Shown one piece after another: positions 12,837 through 25,075 of a DNA stretch of 64,000 nt (position 1 is its first letter; each line of letters starts with the position of its first letter). Origin of the DNA: Colocasia esculenta (Eukaryota; Streptophyta; Magnoliopsida; Alismatales; Araceae); contig CM024753.1 in the NCBI GenBank assembly GCA_014218235.1, positions 930,001 to 994,000 on the forward strand, read 5' to 3'. The position numbers and the translations under genes are program-made. The notes under the pieces are model-generated. The model made no database searches. It was not told the origin of the DNA and saw nothing but the letters and a program-made list of their open reading frames with translations.

Positions 12837-13185
12837 GCGAATAACTACTGACGTAGCAGGAGAGAAGAACTCGGAGACAAGGGGAATAGAGAGAGAAAAA
12901 TAACTTGGAAAGAAGAGAACCCGAGAGAGAGAGAGAGAGAGAGAAGGAGACAACTTTTGATCAGAGAGACAGTGAGAGAGAGAACCGCCGACGCAACAGC
13001 AGAAAATAGAACCACCGAGGGGGAAGAGAGAGAGGTTTCAGAAAGGGTTAGAGAGAGAGAGAGAGAGCTACTCACGTAGCAGGGAAGCACCCATATAGAG
13101 AGAGAGACGGGGGGTCATGGTCCATGGAGCTCTGGAGCGAGAAAAGGAAGAAACTTTAGAGAGAGAGAGAGAGAGAGAGGAGGGG
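12780..13185 (-). promoter_or_regulatory. (GA)n-rich 5' region of the VQ gene
   Basis: At least four (GA)n tracts (about 12802-12833, 12925-12942, 13051-13068, 13157-13178) lie 370-770 bases upstream of the VQ start codon. They are spaced by similar text, including two copies of a CTACTSACGTAGCAGG motif (about 12845 and 13069). In plants GA/CT repeats are bound by BASIC PENTACYSTEINE factors and are common in 5' UTRs and promoters. The repeats are seen; a regulatory role here is inferred from position only. Confidence 0.5.
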
Positions 13186-14239
13186 ACAAAGCTCTTTCCT
13201 TCCGGGAGGGTTGGATCGTTTTCAGACCTCGTTAGAAAAAAGTGACGAGTTACGACTGGTCAAAGAAACGGCGAGTGTGGAAAAATCCCGAATTTTTTTA
13301 AGTATTTATATGTTGTTAAATATTCAAAAAAAAAGAGATTTCCACGATGAAAAGGACCTGACGCTTCGGGAATTTGCTTTGTTATTTGTGAACTATGTTC
13401 ATTCGGATTCTATCGTTTTCCAAATTTTCTAAAAAATATTCAGTGCGTAAAATATTTCAAATATATATATTTTTTAGTACAATTAGGAAAGAAACCATGT
13501 GATTTTGAGATTTAAAAAAAAAAGGTATATGGGAGATATATGTAGTAGAAATTTGTTTTCTTGGAGCAAAAAAAGCTCGACAAATCATCATAATTATTAT
13601 TCAATTTGGAAGATGTGATAAAAATTGTAAATGTGGATTATGTAATTGGAGAAATCGTTTCTTATTGTCCAACTGAGAGTATCAAGTTTAATGTTTTTCG
13701 AGTTTAAATATATTATATTTAAATTATTCAACTTAACTTTACTCTCTTTTTCATAGATAGTCTATATATGAGAGGAAAGATGTTAAAATATATATTTGAA
13801 ACAAAAGAATTATTAAAGTGGAGCCAAAAGAGGGGAAAAAAATCTTAGCAACAAATTAGCTATGGTTTAACACAAAGATCTACCACCTAAAGCAGAGTGT
13901 AGTTAATGTATTAAACAATGTGGACTAATTTTATTAGAAATTTAATACCTCGAGATGTGAGTCAAACCACTAATTAAAAAGAGGCGCGAACGACTATACT
14001 TTTAGTCAACGTGGAGAAAAGTCAGGATAGACCCGTGTTAGTGTGAATAATGAGGCTAATCTTGACTAGCAAATGTTTTAATGGGGACCTAAGTTCAGAG
14101 CTCAGGTGTTGAAGGAGATTGGTGGAACAAAAATCCGCTTGTACCTAAAGTCGACTTAACTTGCAAATGAGAAGATATTATCAAGATTGACCCTCAAACA
14201 GTCAAGTAAGTATTTTTAATTTGGCTTAGTCTAAGAAAG
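13186..14239. other. AT-rich intergenic DNA, nothing recognised
   Basis: Upstream flank of the VQ gene. The ORF at 13211-13432 has no family resemblance. Poly-A/T and general AT richness dominate. Confidence 0.55.
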
Positions 14240-14248
14240 GGGATAAGT

Positions 14249-16366
14249 AGAAGTGTCAATGAGCTGAATTAATTTGAAACTCAATAGACAGTCTATTCCA
14301 GATTCAATTTGTGCTAAAATTTGATCGCCTATGGATCTCTTTTAAAATCGACTTGTCAAACTCATCACTTGATGAGTTGGGCTCAAGTTAACTTTATTGG
14401 GTTAAGAGAGATATTTTTAAAAAATAATACTATCAACGGCCACCGCACCAACAGAAGCATTGAAAACAAACTTAAATAAAAAAAGTGGTCAACTAATGAC
14501 CGATTTCCTTACTAGCCCTCCCTTTCCCGTAATCCCCTTCCTGTAACTGTTTAGAAAAAATTAAATTAATTTGTTAATATTTTGAATTTTAATTTTATAT
14601 TTAAAAGATGTTCAATCAAGATGAAATTTTAAATATAAGTTAATTGGAAGGTGATGTATTTTATGGTGATTTGAACTTAATTTTTCAAAATAAATTTTTG
14701 TGGAGTGAAAATTATTATAAAAATTAATAAATTGATTTAATCACGATATTTGTACATCAATAATTCTCAATATTTATATATTTAAAATTAACATATTTTT
14801 TTGATAATTATAGTAGTTTTAAATTCAATTCTATTATTGAAATCTAATGATGTCCCGTAAGAATACGCATATCTAAAAACAGTACCGAAGTTATGCTCAT
14901 AATGTAAAAATATTTCTAAATAAAAAATAAGAATACATAAAAATTGTCACAACCCTAATGCAAAAATATCGGATGCGCGATAATTTATCGAGCAGTAAAT
15001 AAAGTAATAGTAAATATCTAAATATATATCATCAGCGGGCCCCTCATAGCTTTATTAACTCCAAATGAAAAAAAAAAAGTAGGATTCCTCTCTTCAACGT
15101 GTTAGCTATACACTTAGTTTACAATCACAATATTATTATATAATTAAATTAAAAGGAAAAATGACACTTTTATTAGTAATATACATATTACAACATCTAT
15201 CTATCAATATCACTTAACTAGGAGTGTTCACTATTCGATTCAATTTGAAAAATCAAATCGAACCGAGCGATTTAATTTGGTTTGGTTCGGTTTGAACATG
15301 GAAAAAATTTGGTTTGATTCCAAATCAAATCGAAAAAAAAACATTGGTTTGGTTCGATTTCTAAACTCTACAAACCAAACCAAACTGATTAAATTGAATT
15401 ACAATAATAAATTTTAATTTGTATATATCTATCAAGTTTATTCAAAATATTTACGTAAAAATATATATTATGGAAGGTAATATGGTCATCAACATTTAAT
15501 ATTTTATTTCAAATCTTATTTGATAGTGATTTATTAGAGAAACAAGTGATTAAAATCTTATTTAAGACTAAGAGAATCTAAAGACCCATTTATTTTCAAG
15601 TTAAACCGAGTTCAAGGAACTTCGGTTTGATTTGGTTTAGGTTGGATTCGAATTTGGTTTGGTTTAGCTTCTTAAAAATCTTTTATAAATCAAATCAAAT
15701 CAAACCATAAACACCCCTTCACTTCACTCCCAAATTGGCACAACTAACTCAAAATATAATAAAATTAATATTATCCATAAATAAAGATTAGGTACTCAAT
15801 TAAATAGAAAAATAAATTTGAAATGACTAAGATGTAAAAATTAACATGATCAACTCAAATTAGAAATCTAATATAGTCGATTTCATATGAAATCTAACAT
15901 ATATAGTTACTTAAATCAGTAAAAAACTTGATATAATCAATATTTAAATAGAAGAACAAAGATGACGGATTAAATTGGAAAGCTACCATAATCAATTAAA
16001 ATCATAAAAAACAACTTAATCGTTTAAAATTAAAAAACTAACTTAACTAGTAGATAAACATAATGCGCAAAGCGAGCAACAATAATATGTAAAAATTGTC
16101 ATTTCAGATGTCTTCTAACATTTTTAAGAACTCGGCTAAAAAAAACACAAACTAATAAATCTAATAAATTTTAACTTATGCTAAATTAAAATAGTGAATT
16201 TATCTTCATATTAGTTTGTTGGGTCGAAACGGGTCCTAATAGATCAGCATGAGTTTTCTTTACTTTGATCCATTAAATTTGAGTTGGATTTGGGTTGGAC
16301 TATCTGAGTGTTGGACTGAACTCGATTTAGATTGGGTCAATCTAAACCCACCCATTGACACCCCTA
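14249..16366. mobile_element. Non-autonomous Mutator-like element with perfect 9-bp TSD
   Basis: The left end starts AGAAGTGTCAATGAGCTG, and the right end read on the minus strand starts TAGGGGTGTCAATGGGTGGG. The 9-base sequence GGGATAAGT flanks both sides (14240-14248 and 16367-16375) without a mismatch. Nine-base duplications are the hallmark of Mutator/MULE insertion. The 2.1-kb interior has no transposase ORF, so the element depended on a helper in trans. It contains a second MITE at 15220-15719. The terminal inverted repeats have diverged, but the GTGTCAATG core is the same at both ends. Confidence 0.8.
15220..15719. mobile_element. 500-bp Mutator-type MITE nested in the larger MULE
   Basis: The ends are AGGAGTGTTCACTATTCGAT on the left and, on the minus strand, AAGGGGTGTTTATGGTTTGA on the right. 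Both are followed by subterminal runs of GGTTTGGTT/AACCAAACC words. The flanks are CACTTAACT (15211-15219) and CACTTCACT (15720-15728), a 9-base duplication with one mismatch. There is no coding capacity. Being inside 14249-16366, it is the younger insertion. Confidence 0.75.
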
Positions 16367-16375
16367 GGGATAAGT

Positions 16376-16885
16376 GTTTGTAAGAAGAGTGATTAAAGAG
16401 AAAGCATGGAGCTAGACCATGTTTGGGTTGACACATGTCTTATGTCTTTTATTTGCGCGTGTTGGCCTTCTTTTGAAGATAATTGAAAATTATTAGAAAA
16501 TGTGACATCTAATATGAGACTAAAGTCGATATAGAGTATTCTCCCCTGTTCTCCATTTTATTCTTTTCTTTGAGGGTCATAGCTGAGTCAAACTCATTGG
16601 CCTTATTGGGCCTGGTCGAGAGGACCTATGTAAGTCTTTTAGGGAACTTGATCAGTGAAGTTAAAGTTGAATTATTCTAGTGGTAAATAGATAAATTATT
16701 TGAGTCTGACCTACAAGATGTACAATATATTAAGACCCTTATATTAGGTGAGGGAAGGGCCTACTTAAATCAAATAGAGCAGACTTAATAAATACTTAAT
16801 TAATATGAGAATCTATTGAGTAGTAATTGCTTATCTTTTGACAAGTACTAAATGTTTATATAAAAAGTCTCTATCACACACTTTT
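16376..16885. other. AT-rich intergenic DNA, nothing recognised
   Basis: No ORF, element terminus or repeat that I can support lies between the two MITE-type insertions. Confidence 0.6.
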
Positions 16886-16888
16886 TAA

Positions 16889-17473
16889 TAGGGTGTTTGG
16901 TTGCAGTTTTTTACCTCTTTTTTCTATTTTTTATAAAAAAAAACGATGCTCACTAACACACGTTTGGTAAGACATCTCCTTTTTTGTAGGGAAGGAATTC
17001 CACCCGACTTAAACTCTCTCTAGAAAAAAATAAGTGTTCACCAATTTTTATTTTAAAACACTTGCGCACGACGTTCCCCTCCTCTGATCGCCACCCTCCT
17101 CCTCCCCCCTCTCGTCGAAATCCCCCACCCCTACGCCGCCCCCTTCTCCTCCTCCTCCTCCCTCCCCCCATCGCGACATTGCGCAAGCGCCCCCCCCCCC
17201 CCCCCCCCCCCCCCCGCGCCAACCCCCCCACTCCACCGTGCCCCCCCCCACCCAACTACGCCAACACCCCCCCCCCCCCTCTCACTTTCATTATAAAAAA
17301 TAATAGTAAAAAGTGTCTACCTAACATATATTTACAAATTTTATAATTTATACCAATTTTATCAAATAAAAAATAATTTTTTTCTCAATTTTAAAATTTT
17401 AGTCAAAAATTAACACTGTATAATTTTTTAGTTAGAAATAATTTTTTTGAAAAAACTTCAACTAAACACCTTA
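16889..17473. mobile_element. Harbinger/Tourist-like MITE with a C-rich core
   Basis: The termini are inverted: TAGGGTGTTTGGTTGCAGTT on the left and, on the minus strand, TAAGGTGTTTAGTTGAAGTT on the right. TAA occurs on each side (16886-16888 and 17474-17476), fitting the TWA duplication of PIF/Harbinger elements. The interior carries an extremely C-rich block (about 17090-17280, with a C run at about 17190-17215), unlike the AT-rich ends. The Pro- or Gly-rich frames across it are composition artefacts. Confidence 0.65.
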
Positions 17474-17476
17474 TAA

Positions 17477-18545
17477 GACTTTTAATATGAGACTAATCTA
17501 AGTTGGAGGTTAGACAAGTGATAAGAGATAGCTCGAGACATATGCTTGGAAGGTCTCACTCTGGATGGGCCACCAGTTGGACATGCACTTTCTTATCTAA
17601 TGCTAAGTCCAAAAAAAGATCCGAGCTACCACCTCAATGTCAAGCTCTGTGAGGGCAAGCTCAACTCTCAAAGACCATTGAATAAGGATGTCAAATGCAT
17701 ATTAGCTTTGCTTCTATGGAGGTTGGTTGATAATGGTCGAACTTGACTCTACTTCACCGGCCGACAACCTCCACATCATTTGGCAATGTAAAAATATGTG
17801 AATCTTAAGCCATATAATACTTTATTTTCGTAGTGTTTGTAATTCTCATTTTTTTTTGTTCTTTCAAACTACGAAGCGCTACAAAGAAAATAATAGAAAA
17901 TAGATAGGAAAAGGAGTGGAGCACAACTCCTTTGAAGTGACCATGATCGCGAGACACACGTGGGTGTCGAAGGAGGTGCACACGATGGGTGCAAATGAAG
18001 GTTGATCGCGAAGTACCTTTTGCGTGGGAGATTGTGCGGGAGTGATGTAGGTCTTTTTCTTCTTCTACGAACACGGCCGGCCGTGATAGAAGGCGCTCTT
18101 CAAATGATTACCCTAAAAAATACATAATTAAAAATAGAGGATTAACCAAGTGTGCGTGTAGCATCAATTCTCAAATAAATAGAACAATATAAAGAGATGG
18201 ATAATGACACACCTTGGGTGGCTTTTAAACCCTTAGAAAAATTAGGTGTGTGTAATGCATGCATAGGTGTGTGTTTTTTTTTAAGGGATAAAATAATAAA
18301 AATAGCCACGTGGGGCTTGGAGGGAGGGGTTGATATGGACAAAGGAGAGTGGGAGAGGGAGATGCTTCCCCAAAGAGTGATGACATTGTTGGAGCCTGTA
18401 ATAAACAGATTGAAGAAGGTGTCGTTGGAGGTCGAGGCGGCAGTCCGTAGGGCTCCGCATTATTATCGTCTCCTCCAACTCGAACGCGGAGGTCGACAAC
18501 CTGGTCTCCCACTCGTCTCCAACTGGTCTCCAACCTTTGGGACGA
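17477..18545. other. Intergenic, no gene recognised
   Basis: Mixed composition. The open frames at 18197-18568 (+) and on the opposite strand overlap each other and match nothing I know. A GGCCGGCC palindrome is present near 18073. No element boundary is visible. Confidence 0.45.
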
Positions 18546-19185
18546 TGGGCAATGGGTTGTATTTATAGGGGATATCAGTTGAAAATCGCGTCCGGATAAG
18601 TGGTCGCCTTTATGGTTAAATCGCGACGGGGGTCATGGTCGCGTTTATGAATTGCTATTTTCGGCCAAAGCACGACTCTAAATCGTGACGGGATAACCCG
18701 TCGCGTTTAAGAATTTCTGAATTTCGTTTATGGAAACTTGCCAAAAGCCGAATATGGAAATTAAAAGCCGTCGCGATTCAGAAAACGGCAATCAGCATTT
18801 TCGTAAATAAAATAAGGAAACAATTTAAAATAAGGAACCTTTGAATCGCAACGTACAGCGCCGACGCATTTAAGGATGTCGCAACAATCGATGTGAATCG
18901 CGACAGGATACCCCGTTGCGTTTCACACCAATCGATTGGCCAACCGATTCCAACAGAATAGCGACCAGACAACGCGACGAGTTTTAGTTGCCTTCATAAA
19001 TGCGACCACATGATAAGTCGCGATTTGCAACTGACGACCACAACTTCAGTAAGCCTTTGAAATGAAGGGGAAGCATTGGGAAAAAATAGAAAAAACTCTT
19101 GCAAGGCAAAAGAGGACCATTTTATGGTATTATGGCGTAACTTGAAATTTACCCGCGGTGGTGTCAATTTCGCGTGTCTACAGTG
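18546..19185. repeat. CGCGACGG / CCGTCGCG palindrome cluster, possible end of a DNA transposon
   Basis: The words CGCGACGG, CCGTCGCG and one-base variants recur at about 18623, 18680-18705, 18768, 18896-18918, 18975 and 19018, often as inverted pairs a few bases apart. The cluster stops at 19185 with a sequence that on the minus strand begins CACTGTAGACACGCGAAATT. That start resembles the CACT(A/G) terminus of CACTA-type elements, whose subterminal repeats have this kind of arrangement. I did not find the matching opposite end, so this may be a truncated element. The same palindrome occurs inside the solo LTR at about 22132-22160. Confidence 0.45.
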
Positions 19186-20473
19186 TTATATTTAAGAATT
19201 TTAAGGTGATGGTTGCAATCCCACATTTCCTAAGAAATTTTCTTTTTCAACCCTTAAATATGAGAGAATGGTTAGTTATGTTTTTTATTATGGTTTGTAA
19301 ATATTATAAAAAAGATAATTAGACTTTTAATTCTCTATATTATGAGGATATTCCTTATTTTTTAATTTATTCCCTCACCTTCCTGTAAATTATTTCTTAA
19401 GGAATTGTTTCTCCACCTCTCCTTATAAAATATCTATTTAGGAAAAGACTTAATGTGATTTTTCATCTCTCGAGAATATTTTCCATAAATCTAGATTCTC
19501 TAAAGAATTTTGATAATACTTACTAAGTATATGAAAACAGTTAAAATGAAGATAATTAAAATAATAACAATATTATTATTTACCTAGCAATGTGGTAAGT
19601 ACAAGATGAATGGGGCCACGCTCCTAAGATAGGCCGCATGCATCCGCCTTCTACATATTGCACGATTGGACATCAAGTATTTTCCAAATAAGAAAGACAT
19701 TTAAAATTTGAAGCAAACATTTAGAGTTAAATTTAAAGACTCATTCTAATTAATAACATAAAAGTTGAATCTTATTATTATTTTGTTTATCTTAAAATTG
19801 TTGTCACCCTTAAATAACCAAATTTGATGTATATGAATTCAAATATGTCAAACTTAAATTACTCCTTTTTGTCATTCAATTACAAATCAAGTGATAGAAA
19901 AAATTGATAACAACAAGTATTTTATCATAATTCAAATTCCTACAAGCACTTCACCATGAAATTAATAGTTAAAGTTTAATTGATAGATCAAAATTTGCAT
20001 TGAATTTATATTTTCAATGTCTTGTAAGAAATCTCGAATTTTGTTAACAACTTTGTTTAACTAGTTGAAAGATTTTTGTAATTTACTAAAATATTATCAT
20101 AGATTACTTGGTGTCTTATATGAATCTCCTGTCATTTGTGTTAGATTTCATGATTACAAAAAAGAATATCATGGCTCATAATAAGTGAAACATAATATAT
20201 AATATTTTTCAAAATCAGATAAGTAAGAGAGATCAAATGTAAGTTTGATGTAAATAAAGAGCTTAGAGCTTATATTTGACATTCTAAATAATATAACTAA
20301 TTTTTTATTTGTTTTAAATTGGAGGGCGAGATAACATATCTAAAGAATAGTGCAATACTAATATTTCTCTACATAATTATGGAGATGTGAGTTGATTAAT
20401 CATTTATCTTGGACAACTCAGTTAATTGTATATACACTTATGTACATATATGAGTTGAAAATGATAAATGAGA
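19186..20473. other. AT-rich intergenic DNA, nothing recognised
   Basis: Very AT-rich with no ORF of note. It ends at the target duplication TGAGT (20474-20478) of the chromovirus. Confidence 0.6.
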
Positions 20474-20670
20474 TGAGTTGCCACGTCCCAATAGCAGCGG
20501 AAATATCGAGGCGTAACAGATTAAAACGATAACTTTCACTAGTGGAACATTCATTACAATATATAAGTTGGCATAAAGCCGGAAAATTTCAAAATACAAG
20601 GAAGACTATTATAATAACTCATTAAAATGTCTAGGTTACAAAACCATGACATGACTAACTGGACTTTATT

Positions 20671-23600
20671 TGTAGCACCTTTGATTTTTAAAACCCGAAT
20701 AAAAATAAAATTTCTATTTTTAATAAATGAGGAAAATAGAATTAATTGAATAAAAAGGGGAATAAATAGAATTAGAATGATTTAAATCAAAGCTCATTAA
20801 GCTAAATTAGTAATGGGTTGTATTAATGGTCCTAACATGGTTTATTGGGCCCAAAAGAGGAGAGCCCATCATGGGATGAGAGGTAATTAGGTGAAATTTG
20901 TACCTAATTAATTAAATAAATGAAAAGGGGTTAAGATAAATATTAAATAACCCATAAATATCCAAAATAAGAGTCCTTACCCAAACCTAAACCCTTGGCC
21001 ACGAAATTGGCTCTCTTCCCAACCCTAATTAGAAGATAAAGGAAGGAAAGTGGAAGATAAAGATAGAAATTCGGAGTTAAATGGGAAAGGAAGAAGTTTT
21101 AGTAAGTTTGGACTCTCTAAACATACAAAACACCCCAAATTTCGACCCTAGCAACCCTAGTTCGTGTCTAAGCTCTTTGGAGACGAAGAGGAGAAGTTCT
21201 AGACGAAGAGCAAGGAGAGGAGGAGGCTTGGAGCTTGGATTTTCTCTTCTTTTTCGTCATTAAACTAGGGTTTTCTTACTCCATGAAAAAGGTAGGCAAT
21301 CTCTCTAGCTAAAATCGTGTAAAAATTACCCTAGGTAGCCTTCATGAACCTCTTCAAAAGCCCTCTTGTCTCGTTGTATTTCGTTCGTTCATTTGGGCGA
21401 ATTAATTGCTTGAATTTTTGTTGTTACCATGAATCCAAAACTTCATGTTTGCTCTATATCCCTGCGTGTACTTGTTCTCATACCATGATAAAATTCTCAT
21501 ATATACTGCATCATACTATCTTTCAAACGCCCCTGGTTTCACTCTATTTCGATCTCCCATGAGGGAGAATTTATTCTTTGAATCCCTATCAGATCCATGC
21601 ACCCGACCCTTCTTGTTTGTTTGTGAACCTCGTTCATGCTTGACTTCATACCATGATAAAATTATTATAAATACTAAATCTTGTTAGCTTTTGAATGCCT
21701 CTAGTTTCGAAATTTTTCATCATATATCCATCGTTAATTAATTCATTGAACCCTGACTGCACATGTTCAGGTCACTGAAAAGTAACCTGATCAAATCATG
21801 CCCAAACCTTGTTTATTTTCAAATTAATCATGCTTGTTGATAGATCTATATGTCTACTTTCGTTTAAAACTAGTTTTGTACTTTTTGGATCACCGTGCTA
21901 TTTTATATGGAATTTAGAACGTCTATATATCAAAGAGGATTCGCCCTGGGAAAAAGGGAAAAAGGGCAATCCCACCTGATATCGCATCGGCGCGATCCGC
22001 CGCGATATCAATGGGGTCGCGTCGGCTGATGGTGTCGCGACAAGAACGCGGCGGCATAAGCCGCCGCGATACCACTCCGGACCGGGCCAGACCGGCCTGT
22101 CCACCTGTCGCGCCCGGCCGCCCCATCGCGATTTGAATCGCGACGGGTAAGTCCGTCGCGTTTTCAAGAATCCGACCAAATTGAAAAATTGTGCATATGC
22201 CCTGTTGTTTAAACTTTATACCCCTTAATTAGCCATGATTAACCCATGTTATAGTTAATTCGACTTGGTACGTTAATAAATGGCATTAACGATATAAATT
22301 TAATTATTTAAAATGACATTTGCACGACTTGTCATATCCTCAAGATTTCTTTACACTTACACACACATAACATTATTAAATGTCATTTGCCCCTGATAAA
22401 TTAGGCAATAATATATTCGGTAAATTAGTGAAATAAATGACTAAATTACCCTATTTTATTAAATACAATTGTCTTCGTTTTATACGCGCATTTTCAATAC
22501 CGGTATCATTTTCCCTCGGCTTCGAGAACTCGAGGCACGACGGACCCATTTTCTAGACACTTTCTCTTGACTTGGACCACCTCTCCATCGGGAATACTCT
22601 CGACTGGGCCAGGGACTCCTTGTCAAGACCTCCGTAAGTCTTCTTGACTTTGGCGCACGTCCTTAGTCAACGAGTTGGTTGTACCCCAAAACCCGTTACA
22701 CCTTAGTGATCAGTACGATCTATGGCTTTAGTGTTTCCTTCTCGTCTTGGGATCACGCCGGATCACCTGACCCGTGTACACGGCACGGCTAAGGGGGCGG
22801 TTGTGACTTCTACCAGACTACCGGCACCCGACTTGGTGCTATGCAACCGTTACTATCATAATTTCATGTTGTTTTACAGAATTGTCCCTATGTCATCCAA
22901 TGTCCATATCCTCTTATCTGTTCACGTTCTCTCTACACTCTCATCTATCTCGTCTAGTACTCTCTTATCTCTTCTTGGTACTCTATTGGCCATTCTTGTG
23001 ATTGTCTAAGATAAAGAAATGACTAATGCCAGCGCAATAGGGCCCGATCAGGTCCTGGGAGGAGTATCCCGAAAAGTGTCAGTGCCCATGGGAGTTAAAA
23101 TGATCAAGGATGTGTTACGGCATGCATCCAGTGCCAGTTTACTATCTAGATTAATCTATGACAATCAAAGTACTATCTCTACAAGTACAAGCGTGATCGT
23201 TACTAGTGCACCGTTGTGCAATTTACATGTTATAACGTTACATGGCCATTCTATTGTCGTTCTCGTTGTACTATTTTCCCTGTGCCAGTTGCTATTGTTC
23301 TCTTGTTATCATGACATGCTCTACATGACTTTACTCTCTAGTTAGCCTGCCATTAAAACATTAACTATTTAAAGCATGCTTGTGATCATGAGATACTAAG
23401 TCCTATTGGGCGTTATTCGCTCATCCTGCGTATATATTTAATATGTTTCAGGTGAGTCGGATCATGACCACACTCACGAGGATGGGACCGATGAGGAGGC
23501 TCAGGAGTGACCATTCAGCAACCCGTGTTATCTAGTAGTAGTCTGTTAGCGTAGTTATGAGTTAGTGAGTCAGTTAATCATTATGTAATAGTTTGATTTT

Positions 23601-23824
23601 GAATAAAGTACTCTGGGCCCTAGTTTTGGCTTTGATACGTTAATGTATTAGTCAGTTTATGAAGATGATAAGTTATTAGTGAATGTAATGGAGATTGTTG
23701 GATTATTAATGAAATTGGAGTTTATTTGGTGTTATCCAATTGTGCAATGGTTTGTATTATTTTCTCGCTCTGTACTATTTAATAACTGTAATCCCGCTCC
23801 GATATTCCGCGTCGGGGCGTTACA
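20671..23824. mobile_element. Solo LTR of another Ty3/gypsy-type element
   Basis: It begins TGTAGCACC and ends GGGGCGTTACA, and is flanked by the 5-base duplication TTATT (20666-20670 and 23825-23829). The right LTR of the host element reads straight across this point, which gives the empty site. At 3,154 bases with no gag or pol sequence and perfect TG...CA ends, it is best explained as a solo LTR left after unequal recombination. It contains a CG-rich stretch (about 21960-22165) with the CGCGACGG...CCGTCGCG palindrome. Short ORFs in it (for example 22722-23009) show no domain. Confidence 0.88.
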
Positions 23825-24639
23825 TTATTACAATAAGAAGAGGATCTCTCAATGCACAACCCTGCCCACCATGTTCGAACTTAATTATCACATGAAAAAT
23901 ATCAAGAGAACAAGGATGACCAAAAACTTGCCCAGTAGAATCCTTTAAGTCGGTCTTAATCACTAGCAAGTATGCAAGACGAGAGGAAGAATTAAAATTG
24001 CATATCAAAGGAAAGAAATGAGAGTCTAGAACAATGCACGAATTCATGTATCATAGTAAAAGAAATAGTTATCACTATTAATAGCAAATCTCAAAGTGTT
24101 AAGATGAAAAGCACATGAACAAGTAAATTAAATATCGAACATGATTACTGTCTTTGTTAAATGAAAATTCAAATTTATCACTGAACACTTCCATAACGGT
24201 CATGTACTTAGGAGAATATTAAAGAGCTATATCATTAATCACTGTCACGAATTTTGAATTGTCAGTCAGATACTATAAACACTTCACTTATGGTGTATGC
24301 CAAGCACCAGGTCATCACTCTCCATACGGTATCGCTGGGCACTAAGAGCATTCGGGATCTTCCCGGGACTAGACCATAGCCCCCTAACCGGCATGAATTC
24401 CACTTTTGAGTTCACAATTTCAAGTAGCGAGCTGACAACTCAGAGTTCGCAAAAGAATGAGAAATAGTTTGGTATTATATAGCACACATGAAATCTCTAG
24501 GTAGGTAGGACTCTAGAGGTGGCCCCCACAGGCTCAAGAGGTGGCTCCTGCTATGTAGCACTTTGCGCCATTGTGGCGTCAAGAGGTGGCTCCCATAGCA
24601 TAGCACTTTTCTCTGTGTGGCACTTAGCTCCTGCACTTT

Positions 24640-25075
24640 CAATTGGGGTTCGGCGTAGAGAGGGATCTTGAGAAATCAACGGGCAGTATTCCGGCATAAC
24701 GGGAGAACTTGAGAATCCAAACGGACAACATTCCGGTGTAAAGAGGGATATTGAGAGATCAAATGGACAGTATTCCGGTATAACAAAAGATCTGAAGAAA
24801 TCATACGGACAGCATCCCGGCGTGGATGGGAATTCCGAGAAAACAACCCGACATAGTTCCGATATAAAGAAGGATTTCGAGAAAACATACCGGTGAAGTC
24901 TCGTCATAGAGTAGGGTTTTGAGTGAACAAACCAACATAGAGGGATTTCAAGAAGATGGATCGGCAGTATTTCGACGTCGCGAGATTCCTAGAAATCAAA
25001 TCGGCAGCACTTCGACGTAACGAGAGATTCCGAAAAATAAACCGACGACGTTTCGATGTAGAGAAGGATTAGAAG
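24640..25075. repeat. 42-bp tandem repeats in chromovirus LTR (left copy)
   Basis: Degenerate units of 42 bases recur, each with a core like ACAGTATTCCGG(T/C)(A/G)TAA followed by a GAGAA/GAGAT-type spacer. About ten are recognisable, the last ones eroded. The homologous array in the right LTR is at about 32200-32640. 42 is a multiple of three, so minus-strand frames through the array stay open and repeat 14 residues. No protein is implied. Confidence 0.85.

Noticed and set aside
16953..17346. Gly- and Pro-rich ORFs in the MITE core
   Set aside because: Caused by the C-rich tract; no start or splice evidence.
18197..18568. 123-codon ORF (+)
   Set aside because: No family resemblance. An opposite-strand frame of similar length overlaps it, and it lies in repeat-rich intergenic DNA.
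22722..23345. Two ORFs of 95 and 108 codons inside the solo LTR
   Set aside because: They lie within a TG...CA solo LTR with no coding expectation and no domain match.
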